Below are positions 13,264 to 24,900 of a stretch of DNA of 64,000 nt, piece after piece. The notes under the pieces are model-generated. The model saw only the letters and a program-made list of their open reading frames with translations, ran no database searches and was not told the DNA's origin. Both the position numbers and the translations under genes were made by a program. Each line of letters begins with the position of its first letter. Position 1 is the stretch's first letter. The DNA is from Pempheris klunzingeri. Its lineage: Eukaryota > Chordata > Actinopteri > Acropomatiformes > Pempheridae. Location of the stretch: positions 11,897,618 to 11,961,617 of the forward strand of contig NC_092013.1 of assembly GCF_042242105.1 (NCBI RefSeq), written 5' to 3'.

Positions 13264-15670
13264 ATGAGAGTCCTCCTACTAATCTGCATGCCAGGTAACT
13301 GCACCGTCTTCCTCCGAGAGCTGAAACACACCACTGAAGGTTTCAAACCTCAAGTTCCTCTATAACATTACATATTCATTACACGATGTGCAACAATTAA
13401 AGTTAAAGAAATAGTTTGATGATTTGGGAAATACTTCCTTGCTGAGGGTTAGGTTAGAGCATTGATCTGAACATCTGTACGTTAAATATGAAGCTACAGC
13501 CAGCAGCCGGTTAACTTAGCTTAGCATAAAGAATGCAAACAGGAGGAAGCAGCTAGCCCGACTAAAAAGATAGAAAATCCACCTACTGGCACCTCTGAAG
13601 CTAAAATGTCATATCATGTTTATTTAATCTGCACAAATACCAAAGTGTAAAAAAATGACACATTATGGTTTATGTGTTGGACTATTTCTTGGTCGCCACA
13701 GTGACGTTAGCATGCAGCCAGTGAGACTTACCCTCAGCAAACCTTAGCTAGATATTACTGCGTAACTACAGTTTGCTGAGTTTATGACTTTCCTCTATTT
13801 TTGCCACTGTTACACCATGTTTTATCAGCTACAGTTATCCTCATTATTACCGGTGGCCACAGTAGTCGGTCGCTTTAAAGGTCCCATATTCTGCTCATTT
13901 TAAAGTTCATACTAGTATTTGGAGGCCCTACTAGAACAGGATTACACGGTTTAAAACACATTATTTTTGTCAAAACAAATATCGCCGCTGTAGCAGTTTT
14001 CAGCCTTTTTCTACACGCTCCATGTTTCAGAATCAGAATCAGAATTCCTTTAATAATCCCCAGGGGGAAATTGCTTTTTGTTACACACAGCTCCAAAAGA
14101 ATAAGAATAAACTTCAAACACAAAAGTAAATCAGGTGAGTCCAGAGTCCAGGGTCCTCTCCTCTCTGGTGAAACAAGAACAGAGCAATCTGCTGTTTTGC
14201 TTTTGTCTCCGACATCTCCGTGTTAACAGGAGCTGCAGTTAGTGAGGAATAAATGACGACGAACAGTGAGGTGGATTCAGGAGGTTTTTGTCAGCGGGGA
14301 CAATCGGCTTGCTGAAGGGCTGGAGGAGGTCACGTGATCAGATCCCTGTGTGACATCATAAAGGGAGCCAAATCTAAACAACGTGTTTTCACACACATTT
14401 ACTTAAAGATGGAGCAGAAGAAAAAGAGAGGATGATCTTTACAGGCACACATGTTATATTGGAAAAAAAGTGCATTTTGCATAAAATGGGACCTTTAACA
14501 ACTATAGGCTAAAACAAAGTGTAATTATTCATTGTAAATATCTGGATCAGTCAAGAGTACGTTTTCGAAAAAACACTTTTTACAAAAAATGCTAATACTA
14601 AATGATATTTTTTCATACTTAGTAACCGTGGTGATCTATTAGTCACATGATTAATCGAGGAACTGTATGCAAGGAAGAAATAAGGATGAAGGCAAGACAG
14701 ACGATAACGTTAAAACACTGTAGAAGAGCCATGCGACGTGTTTTGTTTTAGATGGGTTTTCATTAGTGACACAAGTGACTTCATGTAACCTTTGTTAACT
14801 GCACATACAGGATGATTGCAAAAAGTAGTGTAACAATAGCACATAATGCCAGTGAAGTGACTCAGTAATGTTATTTGCACCATGCCATGGTTTCTGTAAC
14901 ATTAGCTAACAATAGCCGCCATGACTGGTCATAGAAGACCAAGTAAGGCTGTAGCCGCAAAACCAATGAATGTGCTGAACTGAGAAATGGTGCACTTTAT
15001 TTCTTATGAATCTAACTTTTCATGTGTTAGAGGAAAAACTTGTCATTTCTTTGTTCTGTACATAGTCTTCCTTTAAGGCTCGCACGCGTCTGCGTCTTGC
15101 TGTGTGTGGAGTACAAAACTTTAAAATTTAATTCAACCAAAAGTAAAAAGCAGAATTACAGATATTTAAAAAAAAAAAGAAAACACCTGAAAAAAGTACT
15201 AGTGCATAATAAGAGGTACGCAGTTACAGTACTCGGAGCACTTCCTGACTTTCTTTCCCTGTATTTCACTCATCATCCCATCTTTGTGATTACTTTATTG
15301 TTCTGAAATGTCAACAGTCCTGCTACTCGCCCAGGCCCAGTACCAGGAACCGTTTCCTTTTTTGGGTGAGTTCATTAAGAGAATATTGGCTTTGATTTTT
15401 CCAGCTCAGCATCGGTTTATATCAGAGCTCTCCACATCTGTTCCTGATTTCTCGTTGTCCTCTGATGTGTCACCTAGCCTCGAGGAGTTCTCTCTCCTCC
15501 TCCGCCTGTTATTTACCACCCGCATAGCAACTGTTGTCACAGTGTAAATAGCTCTCTGACCACTCTGCATGTTATTGTTTGTAAACATCTTGCATATGAA
15601 GTCATGCGCTACACCCTCGCAAACCGCTCATTTTGTTCAGTTTTGGCATGCAGGTGGTGCATTTTATATG

Positions 15671-15701
<31 letters not shown>

Positions 15702-17271
15702 TTGGGGAGGACCGACTGTAATTGGTTTCACAATGTTGATCTCATGAAGCATTTTTCTCTCCTGCTCATTTTATGACTTCACAGAGGACTATGGGCCGGA
15801 TTATTTTCCAGGTAAAGTATTTTCAGCTTCATAGAAACGTCTCTCGATTTTGCTTTCACATTTAAACATCAGTGTGTTTTATCATGAAAGCGACTCTTCT
15901 CTTTCTCCTCCAGAGTCTGAAAATCCCGACTCTCTTCCTGGAACCTACCAGCAGCAGGTTCGGCTCGAGCCAGTGGTCCGTCCAGAAAAATCAGGTATAT
16001 CTGCTGAATTCTCCTCCTGCCTGAATCAGGATATTTAAGGGTGGGTTGCTTTGTGTCGAGAGCTCATTTGTAAATCTGTTTCCCATGTGGATATCAGAGT
16101 CCGATTTGGAGACGGAGCCCACAGAGCCTGGCCCTCTTGGTAAGAAAAGTTCTGGAGAGAGGAAACAAAGGAGGACACATAATCAGTTGCTTAGTTTGAA
16201 TGGAGAATTTATTTCGCTGTGTGTTTAATTTCCAGATTGCAGAGAGGAGCAGTATCCCTGCACCAGACTCTACTCCGTTCACAAGCCGTGCAAGCAGTGT
16301 CTGAACAGCCTCTGCTTCTACAGGTACGCTCTGTAGGACCTGAAATCGCTTTTAAATGAGCACCAAAATGAAAACACATCTCATTATCTCTGTCCTTTTG
16401 TCAGCTAAAACCTCCCTGACATTTGTAGGTCAAACAAATAGTATCTTACAGGACACCAGCAGTTTTACTCTTAAAAAAGCCTTAGTAATTCCCTACAACA
16501 GCTGGGCACTGTGGTTTTTAGCAAACGTGACTCAAACAGGACTAAATATTGCATTTGTTGGGAACTATTTTCTGCCGTAGATTAATGATAATGATTAAAT
16601 TAATAGTGAGCAGCAGCGGGACAGTGTGTGTGAAGTTGACTCAAAACAAAAACTACAGTGTGTATGTGTGTGTCTTAAAAAAGGGATCTTTCACCCCGTG
16701 CAACAGTGTGACTCACTGATTTGTTTTTAATCGTTTTTGGAGGACTGTGGAGGTCTTTGGCACATAAGAGTACGATGTATCAGGCTTTGGCAACACAGAT
16801 AACACTTGTTGATCAATTCATTGTTGGTCTTGATCTTTTTATTGGACTTATTGAAAAATACACACTGCTGCCAGATATTCAACTTTATTCTCCAAGTTTT
16901 GACTGATGAGAAGATGATTGTATTTTTACTCCTTAAACTGGCACCTCAGTGTTTCAGCCTCCCTTGTGACCTCTACACGTTTTTCATTCAGTTTGCGGCG
17001 GGTGTACGTCATCAACAAGGAGGTTTGCGTGAGGACTGTGTGTGCACATGAAGAGCTGCTCAGAGGTGCGTTTAGTGTGCTCTATGTTTGTCAATTCTGT
17101 CTTTGTGTATTGAGACTTGTTATTTGAACTTCCCTGTGTTTGTGTGTGTGTGTGTGTACGTGTTTAGCGGACCTGTGCCGTGATCAGTTCTCCCGCTGTG
17201 GTGTGGCAGCGCTGAGCGGCCAGTGTGCATCACTAGGCGGAAGCTGCGGGAAGAGCTGTGGTGGCTGCTGA
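13264..17271 (+). CDS. mfap2: Microfibrillar-associated protein 2 (MAGP-1)
   Basis: MFAP2 is a small secreted glycoprotein that binds fibrillin microfibrils and TGF-beta/BMP ligands in the extracellular matrix. Eight coding exons: 13264-13294, 15318-15365, 15785-15811, 15914-15994, 16098-16139, 16236-16323, 16992-17065 and 17168-17271. All phases agree; the product is 164 aa (human 183). It starts with a signal peptide, MRVLLLICMPVLLLAQAQ, followed by an acidic Tyr/Pro/Gln region (EDYGPDYFP, TYQQQVRLEP). The C-terminal matrix-binding domain starts at EPTEPGPLDCREEQYPCTRL and contains LRRVYVINKEVCVRTVCAHE. It has 13 cysteines, the family number. The N-terminal acidic part is shorter than in mammals. 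Intron 1 (13295-15317) is filled with mobile elements and is the largest. The 3' end faces crocc tail to tail. Confidence 0.96.
13400..13710. mobile_element. Teleost non-autonomous dispersed repeat (MITE-like)
   Basis: The stretch reads AGTTAAAGAAATAGTTTGAT at its start, then AAATATGAAGCTACAGCCAG and CTTAGCTTAGCATAAAGA. It continues CACCTCTGAAGCTAAAATGT and ends near GGACTATTTCTTGGTCGCCA. I recall this order of words as a very abundant short interspersed repeat in many spiny-rayed fish. The transposase family is not certain. The copy is diverged and its ends are approximate. Confidence 0.65.
13879..14494. mobile_element. TTAA-flanked MITE with AGGTCCCAT inverted ends
   Basis: The left end AGGTCCCATATTCTGC and the reverse complement of the right end, AGGTCCCATTTTATGC, match at 14 of 16 bases. 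Each end is bordered by TTAA (13875-13878 and 14495-14498), the target choice of piggyBac-type elements. There is no coding capacity. A LINE-tail fragment is nested inside. It lies in mfap2 intron 1. Confidence 0.8.
14030..14132. mobile_element. LINE 3'-tail fragment nested in the TTAA MITE
   Basis: The segment begins with CAGAATCAGAATCAGAATTC and continues TTTAATAATCCCCAGGGGGA followed by AATT. This is the widespread fish LINE-tail word. It interrupts the MITE, since MITE-like sequence resumes after about 14132. The MITE is therefore older than this insertion. Confidence 0.65.
15676..15701. repeat. (GT)n microsatellite in an mfap2 intron
   Basis: About thirteen GT units, between coding exons 2 and 3 of mfap2. 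Confidence 0.9.
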
Positions 17272-17992
17272 TTGGGTACAGAGATCAGGGACACAGGGAC
17301 CTGCCCAGATACTGCCGCTTTACTACCACTCATCCACATCCTCCTTCTCTGTCCTCCTCCTTCCTCCCATTTCCTCCTCACGTTCCCCTCTCACTCCTCC
17401 TGTACAACCCATTACTCTCATGCCAAAAGGGCGCATCTGCATTTGAAGTTTTTTTGTTGTCGTTTATCTTTGTCTTTTCACATGTATGTCTGCCCAGTAG
17501 ATCCTGTGTGTATGGATACATATACTCCAAAGAACATTGATGATTGTATAAATCACTGGTGCTATAAAATCATCACACTGGTGCTATAAAAGAGAGATGC
17601 ACATAAAACTGCGGAACATCTTTATTTTCTTTTTTTTTTTGCATATTGTACCATATTAATCTCATGCTTTGTCTTTGTTGATATGTTACTGTACTTGTGT
17701 TGAAAAGCAGTCAATGATAATCAATGGTGGCCACTGTGCACTGACATCAGACAAAACCGATCAATATCCAGCCGCCAGCAGTCTCATTGTTGAAGATCAT
17801 GAGATGTGTGAAGAAGCAGGTGGTGAGTGACCTCAGTTTTTGTACTACTGCCACCAGGATCTGTGCTTAGCGACCAAGCAGCGAGCTCATATAAATATAT
17901 TCCAGTGGCAACAAGTGCTTTAAAAAGGCATCTCACAAACGGCCTCTGTACTACTGCTTTGTAAAACTGTCACTATTAAGACTGAGAAAAAA

Positions 17993-17998
17993 AATAAA
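17993..17998 (+). terminator. mfap2: Candidate mfap2 poly(A) signal
   Basis: AATAAA lies about 720 bases past the mfap2 stop, followed by a T-rich stretch. The opposing crocc candidate lies about 130 bases further on, so the two genes end almost back to back. The rest of 17272-18946 is the two 3' UTRs and holds no other gene. Confidence 0.6.
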
Positions 17999-18129
17999 GT
18001 TTTTTTACTACAGCTGTTCTGTGTGTGATTGAGTCAAACATGAGTCATCGCTGTAATGTAATCTGAGGCTGCAGCTCGGTGTGCTGAAAGGTATTTATGA
18101 AAGACATGAATTATGGCACACACAGTGAG

Positions 18130-18135
18130 TTTATT
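18130..18135 (-). terminator. crocc: Candidate crocc poly(A) signal
   Basis: TTTATT on the plus strand reads AATAAA on the minus strand, about 810 bases past the crocc stop codon. Confidence 0.5.
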
Positions 18136-18946
18136 CTCCTGAAAACATGTGGCTTCCATGTGTATTGTCCATATAAGCCATATCGCTGTTATCAATCATC
18201 AGTAAGTAAAAAGTATGTACATCTAGTAAAACTAATATTAACTATTAAAAACACACACTGTAAGTAAACCATCATACTGCAGAACTCCACTGCTCCAGGT
18301 CCCCTTTTCAGTTATAAAACTGTGTCTAGATATCAGATAATCACTAAAATCTGTGTCCATTTCTGAGAAAATACAGTGCAGCTCCTTCATTATGCTCAAT
18401 TCGTTTGTTTCCTGGCACTAGAGCACAGTGAAGACCTTCCATTCCTCCTCTTAGTGTCCTCGGCTGTTAATATAAATGTGGGGGAATCGAGGCCAAACTG
18501 CACAACTGGCAGATTTTCGCTGTTGCACTTCATCCAGATTCTGTCTGGAGGGGAATCCTGCGGTGATTTGGGTTTCTTCTTGAATAAGAGCAGGAAGTTT
18601 GGGAAGATGTTGAGCAAGGATCAAGTACAGATGTTGCCAGTAATCAGCAGGCTGCTGGCGTTTTCAGCACAGCTGCTGAATCACATCGCTCCGTTCCCTT
18701 GCCTGTCATTGGTGGAGTGTGCGCTGTGGCTCTTCACTGTACAAAATACCAATAAAACACCATCAAAATGACAGGGTTGTTCATTTCAGTGTCACAAAGT
18801 GAAACAAATCCCAATTTAAACAGTAACGTTTGAGTATGAACACTTAAGGAATGTTTCTGTGACTAAATATTGTTTTCAGACATTCATCGACTTTTTCCCG
18901 GTAACAGACGTGTTGTGCGGTGGTGCTTTTGGTTTTAAGATAATCC

Positions 18947-21900
18947 TCATTTTCCTGACGACAATAAGGAGGACGGAAGTGATGGTTGCCGTCGTTTTAT
19001 CTCCTGTTGCAGCTGCTCCTTCAGGGTGGACACCTGCAGTAAAGCAGGGGGTGAAAAAACATTAAAAACATTAAAATTTCTGGTCTGTAATTTAGATCAC
19101 ATGGGGACAGATTGATGCCATAAGGTTCAAGGTTCTTCCTCAGCTGGCTGCAGACAACAGAGGGTCGAGGAGCAGGTTTTTGTGTTCATCCATCTTAACA
19201 GTATAAACAGCCAAGTTTAAATACTGTTTATGGTCCATCAGTGTAACTTTACTCCTGTTTCACAACATAATGTGGTTCTGTTGCACCTCAAACCAGCTCA
19301 TCCATTGTAGCAGGGAATGAAAAGTGTGACCTGAGGAAGACCTTCGCTAAACCTTAACTACACCGTGACTTGTGTACCTGCTCCTCCAGGCCCTTGACTC
19401 GGTGTCGGTGAGCTCGCTCTCTGGTGCCCAGCGTTCGCTCTACGTCTCTGAAGCTGGTCCTCAGCCTCTCGGCCTCCCGCTGGGCCTCATCACGCTGCCT
19501 CACCAAACTCTCACCCAGACTATGTGACTGCTCCATCTCAGCCAGCTGATTCTGCTCAAAACACACACGCCCACACATCCACACACGGGGGGAAAGGGAC
19601 CACAATGTTAACAAAAAGAAAAAGGACGAAGGATCTGGCAGGATACCGAATGCTAGGCCTGTCCATATAGAACAAGTCTAAATGATGGAGAGACTTTGGT
19701 TTGGCTCGTAACACCCCAGAGGATCGAAAGCAGACGGCTAACCACCAACAACCATGTTGGAGGCTCTATGGCGACCTGGAGGGAAACCATACTCCTGTTT
19801 TCTGGAGCTGCAGTAACCTAAAGCCTTCCTGAATGTAAATGCAAACATAAAAGACATAATGGGACATGCCTTTCTAAACAACTTTGATATATCTGCAGGG
19901 AACAATGAGGAGGGTCTGCAAGAAGAGGCAAATACCCGGCAAAGATTTCACTTTTAGCCCGTGAAAAAGCTTTAACAAGAAATTAGTGTAAAGCTGATCC
20001 TCCATATCTATATATTTTTACATATATTTAATGGAAACTTTGCCCTAACTTTTGAGAAAAGTGGATTATCTGCATGAAAGTAAGTTATGTTGTATTAATG
20101 GTACTGTCCCATGTTGTTTCCAGATGTGTTAATACAGCAAAGGTCTTCATTAGATTCCACACTTCCAAACATTTAATAATCAGGTAGTTCGTCACAGCAT
20201 TTACAGTTGAGTAAACATCACAAATCTGTTGTTGTTCACATTTCTGAGAAAACTAACAGCTGTGATTTTTATTGGTCTGGAGAAAGTCCTCTGACAAATG
20301 GTTGGTTGATGGCCTCTTGTAGAGACACCTCCAACATGCTTTAACATTGTTAAATGACTTTCTACTTTTAGCTGTAGTTCAGAGTTTTTGTTTTTTTTTT
20401 GTTATTTGCACTGTAGGCTCATTTCCTTGCATACTGATGACATAATTTAAAAATAGTATCCTTCTGCAGGACAGGGAGTAATGAGGAAAGATGGAGGATA
20501 AGGTCAAGGTTATTACAAAACTAGCCTATGAAGTTACACAATTATCATACAGTATTTTTTTGACAAATCATACTGATTCCTCAAATAGCAACTGCATGAG
20601 GGGTTGGGAATTACTTCTTCGGCTGGTGAACACTTCTGCAGCCTGAGGAAAGTTTGACTAAATTAGGAGAAATGTAAAAGCAGCCTGAAATAATCAACTT
20701 TAATGACTCTTTCAGAATTCTTACAAAACCACTGTAGCTTCATTTATTTGCTTGTTTATGGCATGTCTGTGGGAAATAAAAAAGCATCGCAATGACCACA
20801 TCACAAAAGCAAAATGTATTTCCCACAGAAATATCGAAGGGGTTTGGTCAAACATTTTTTTTTGGCATCATTTACTTGACTGATGATTTTTGATGTGTAA
20901 CAGGACGCAGATGTTTCCACAGCTCAACTCACTTGACATTTATGGACCTTTCAGGTGCAATCTGAGTCTAGCCTTACTGACCTGTTACTTATCAATTAAC
21001 TTGAATGTATCAGTACAGCACCAGTACGGCACAAGCTAGTCTTATTCACCAAAAATTCTCATGAATCCTCTTTCTTGTGCAAACAAAATCCCCCGTTACT
21101 CAAGTCAGTGAAGACACAGAGTTTCACACAATGTAAATGCAAATGTTTTTTAACTGGAGGTTGTGTGGGTTAATAATAACGAAAAAAAAAAGAAAAGCAT
21201 GTATACAGCCAGGCCCAGACTACTGGACAAATTGTCATGTTTGAGATCAATTCGTCTCAGTGTAAAAGGTGTGAAGGGCCTGTTGAAGCATGTTTACTTT
21301 AGTCCTTCAGTGAAACATGATGAAGTCGCTCCTCTCAGTCTGCGGCTGAGGTGTGAAGCAGCTAAGAAAACAAGTTCTGTGGCAAGTCGTGTCGCCAGCA
21401 TTTCACTCTGCTACCAGCAGTTTGGTAGAGCTTCTAAGAGGTTTTTGCCTTTGTTATGCACAGTATGCCGTAATCTGTAATGAATCAGTGTGGGTTTGAT
21501 GAATGGCGGCTCCCCACCTGCAGCATCAGTATCTGTTGCTGTGCTTCCTGCAGCTCCTGTTCAGCGGTGTTCAGGGAGCGATCCAAGCGGCCTTTCTCTG
21601 CAGACAGTCGCATGCTGCCTTCCTCAGTCTTCAGCTTCTGACGTTCAACCTAATAAAAAAAAGTGCATTTATAGAAAAGTAACTAACAGAAAGCACAAGA
21701 TCTTTTACAAACAAGTCACACAGCTGCAGGCTCTTTGTCTTGTTTTCAAAAAAGCAGGTGAAAATCTTTTTTTCTGACTTTTACATACAGAATGAAAACT
21801 AGTGATGCACTCAGACGAGGACCAAGGAGGCCAATTATTTTCTATGTCTTGTGTACAAAACTGCCTTTTATGTTTCTGACAGCAGTTGTGTTTCCTGTAT

Positions 21901-24900
21901 CTGTCATTTGAACAAAGAATGAGTGCTCTTAGTGACACCAGTTCAGACAAAACCCCTTTATTTGCATGTCATGTTCTCACCATCTGTGACCCTTAAGGAA
22001 TTTTTGCACATCACTGGTAAAATCGTGTGCACATAAAGCATGTGAACTCTGAACTTTTGGAATCAACAATTGGTTCTCTGTAAGGGAATGACTTAGAGAA
22101 ACAAGTTCCACATTTGCTGTGCACAAGCTACAGTGCTGACCTTATCCAGGGTGTTCCTCAGGGCATTCTTGTCTTTCTCCAGCCTCACAGCCTGTCTCTC
22201 AGCATCTTTCTTCTCAGTCTCAAGCATGGCGACCGCTCGCTGCAGCCCACGCAGTCGCTCCTCTACAGCCACCCGCTCCGTCTGAGCCAACTGGGCGTTG
22301 CGCTGACATTCTGCGACCACGGCTGAGCGCTGGCGCAGAGCCTGATGGAGGGAAGCCAGAGATCACATGAAGAATGTTTATGTATAAAATGTTGTATATC
22401 TGCATACTTTTAAGTGAGGTCACAGCACGGGTACGGCTAAAGATCTTGCAGATGGTTTGATGTCTTTTTCTGAGGACATCATTGGGGCAAATGTGGGGCA
22501 TACAGATTATCTACCTCCCTCACCTCTTGAGTGTTGCTGAGCTCTGCCTCCAGTTCCTCTCGTCTCATCTCACTCTGGCTCAGATCACTCTCCAAGCTTT
22601 GCACACGCTCAGTGAGGGTGGCCATGTTCCTCTTCCCCTCAGCCAATGACGCCCGGGCTTCATCCATTCGTTCCTTATTGGTACAGAGTAAACATCACAT
22701 CGCTGTCCAGTTGTCATCCACTTTGTCCTAATTTCCTTCCGTCTTACTCACCTGTAGAAGCCTTTTGTCCTGTTCAGCCACACTCAGCGTCTTCTGCAGA
22801 GCGGCCATGCGACTCTGTGTGCTGCCGTGAGAAGCCGTTGCCTCCTGGAGGCTCTTTTTCAGGACAGACGTCTTCTCTCTGAGCAAAGATTGACCTTCCT
22901 GTGCTTTGAGCAGAGCCTGGCTCAGCCTCTCCACCTCTCTCTGGAGCAGAGACACACGGGCCTCTCCTTCGGCCACCTGCAGTTTGTAGAGATCAAATTT
23001 ATGTGTAATCCAGTCAGCAAACCAACAAAGAGAAAGAAGTATTTTATTTCTTTATTGTAGGGGTGTGGTGAGTATGTGTTTTTGCCTCTTTGTTGAACCA
23101 GGCACACTCAAATCCAAAATGATTTAGAATTCAAGGTATGAAGTCCATAATTTCCCGCTCATTCCCTAACAATTGTTAGACAGTTTCCAGGGATTCCAGG
23201 GAAGTTTCTATTTAGTAATAATTAAAGAGAAAATAGGTTTTGAGCCATTGATTACTCAGTTATTTGTGGGAAAGTTTCTATGAAGTTCAGAAATCATTAG
23301 GAAGTTACAGACCCCTATAATAAAGTATTTCCACCTTCACCAATGAGGTACATGAAATGTATCAAAACACTTAAACCTAAAAAACTGTGCATGTACACAG
23401 ATATAAATAATGAGATAACTATGGGGATATGAACATAGGATGACTCTGTATCAGCCTGCTGTATCCTGGAAACAATCATTGACAGACCTCTAAGGGGGTT
23501 TGACCTGCTGCCGTTTGGCCTCCCACAGAGAAAGTGCCCTTTTTCTGGAAAGTTTTTTTCTTTAATAAATATATAAATCCCTGTTTGCACACAGCCTGCC
23601 CTGCCAAACAAATATATTGATTTAATCAAAATATCAGGTTGTGAGATTTATCCCACCCCCCCTTTCCATCTTCCTATGATGAACACACGCACTCGACAGT
23701 CAGCATGTTCATCTTTGTCAGCAGGATTAACCTGCAAGTGAGGATGTCAGTCAGAGCGCGAGGTAAGAGTCGGGCTGGTTCATTTACTGAAGTACTTGTC
23801 ATTTCTTTGCTTGTGTCTTTAATCAACTGTCATGTAGCAGCATTTTAACCAACCTCAGCCATGGGTTTGTTTTACATACATACAATTTATTATCCCCTTT
23901 ATCAGTGTCACAAACTTAGTCATTCCAGGCATGTATGTATTTAAATATTTGCAAATTAAATCACCTTTTATGATTTGTGGCCTCTGCCCCTCTGAAATCC
24001 TTTGCACGTCCCTGGCTGTACCTGTTTCAGCAGTGAGTCATGGCGCTCCTGGGAGGTCTGGCTCTCAGCCTCCCGGTCTCCCAGACTCAGCTTGAGCCTC
24101 TGCATCTCTCCCTCCAGACTGCGCCTCCCCAGCTCCACCCTGGTGGCTCGGGCTTCGGCTGCCTCCAGTGCCTCCCGCAGACGCCTCCTCTCGGCCTCCA
24201 GACGTGCCTCAGCCGCACGTTGCTTATTCAACTGATCCTGCAGAGACAGAGGGAGAGACAGAGATCATTTTCAGGACCAGTTGGTTTACGTTTAGAGAGC
24301 AGAATCCTTTTTTGTTTAATGGAGACCTCAGATTTGGGCCCAGATTACAGAGACATGCACAGACAGTCAAAAACACTGTTACAGGCATAAAAGCACACAC
24401 TGATAATCCACAGCTCCATCTTTACTTGTCTCTTCGTTAATTCTCCCAAGACTTTTCAATAAGTCCTTCTTGTTCTAAAAATGTCCCAATGCAACAAACA
24501 TACTTCTAAAAATTTCTCTCTGCTTTTTCCACCAAGAGCTTCTCATACTGTTGTCCAGAGTGGATTATTGTGAAAGTTTCTGGCAGTAAAAACAGACATA
24601 TGGACAGTTGACAGGAGACACCACAAGAGGTGTAGCACTGCGTGTGTGGCATATGTTGTTATTACATTCCCTGACAGCTTATTATGAGTGCTGCCATATG
24701 GTGACCACGGCTGATCAGCGGTCACTGCTGTGCCTGTGACAATACATATACAGGGTTTTTATACACGTGGTCACAAGTACACAGTACCTGCGTGTGTTTT
24801 TTATCCATCTCAGAGGCCTGCAGCGCTCGCTCTAAATCCTTCACCCTGTCGGTGAGAGCTCTCTTCTCTCTGTCCCCTCTCCTCACCGCCTCCTCCTGCT

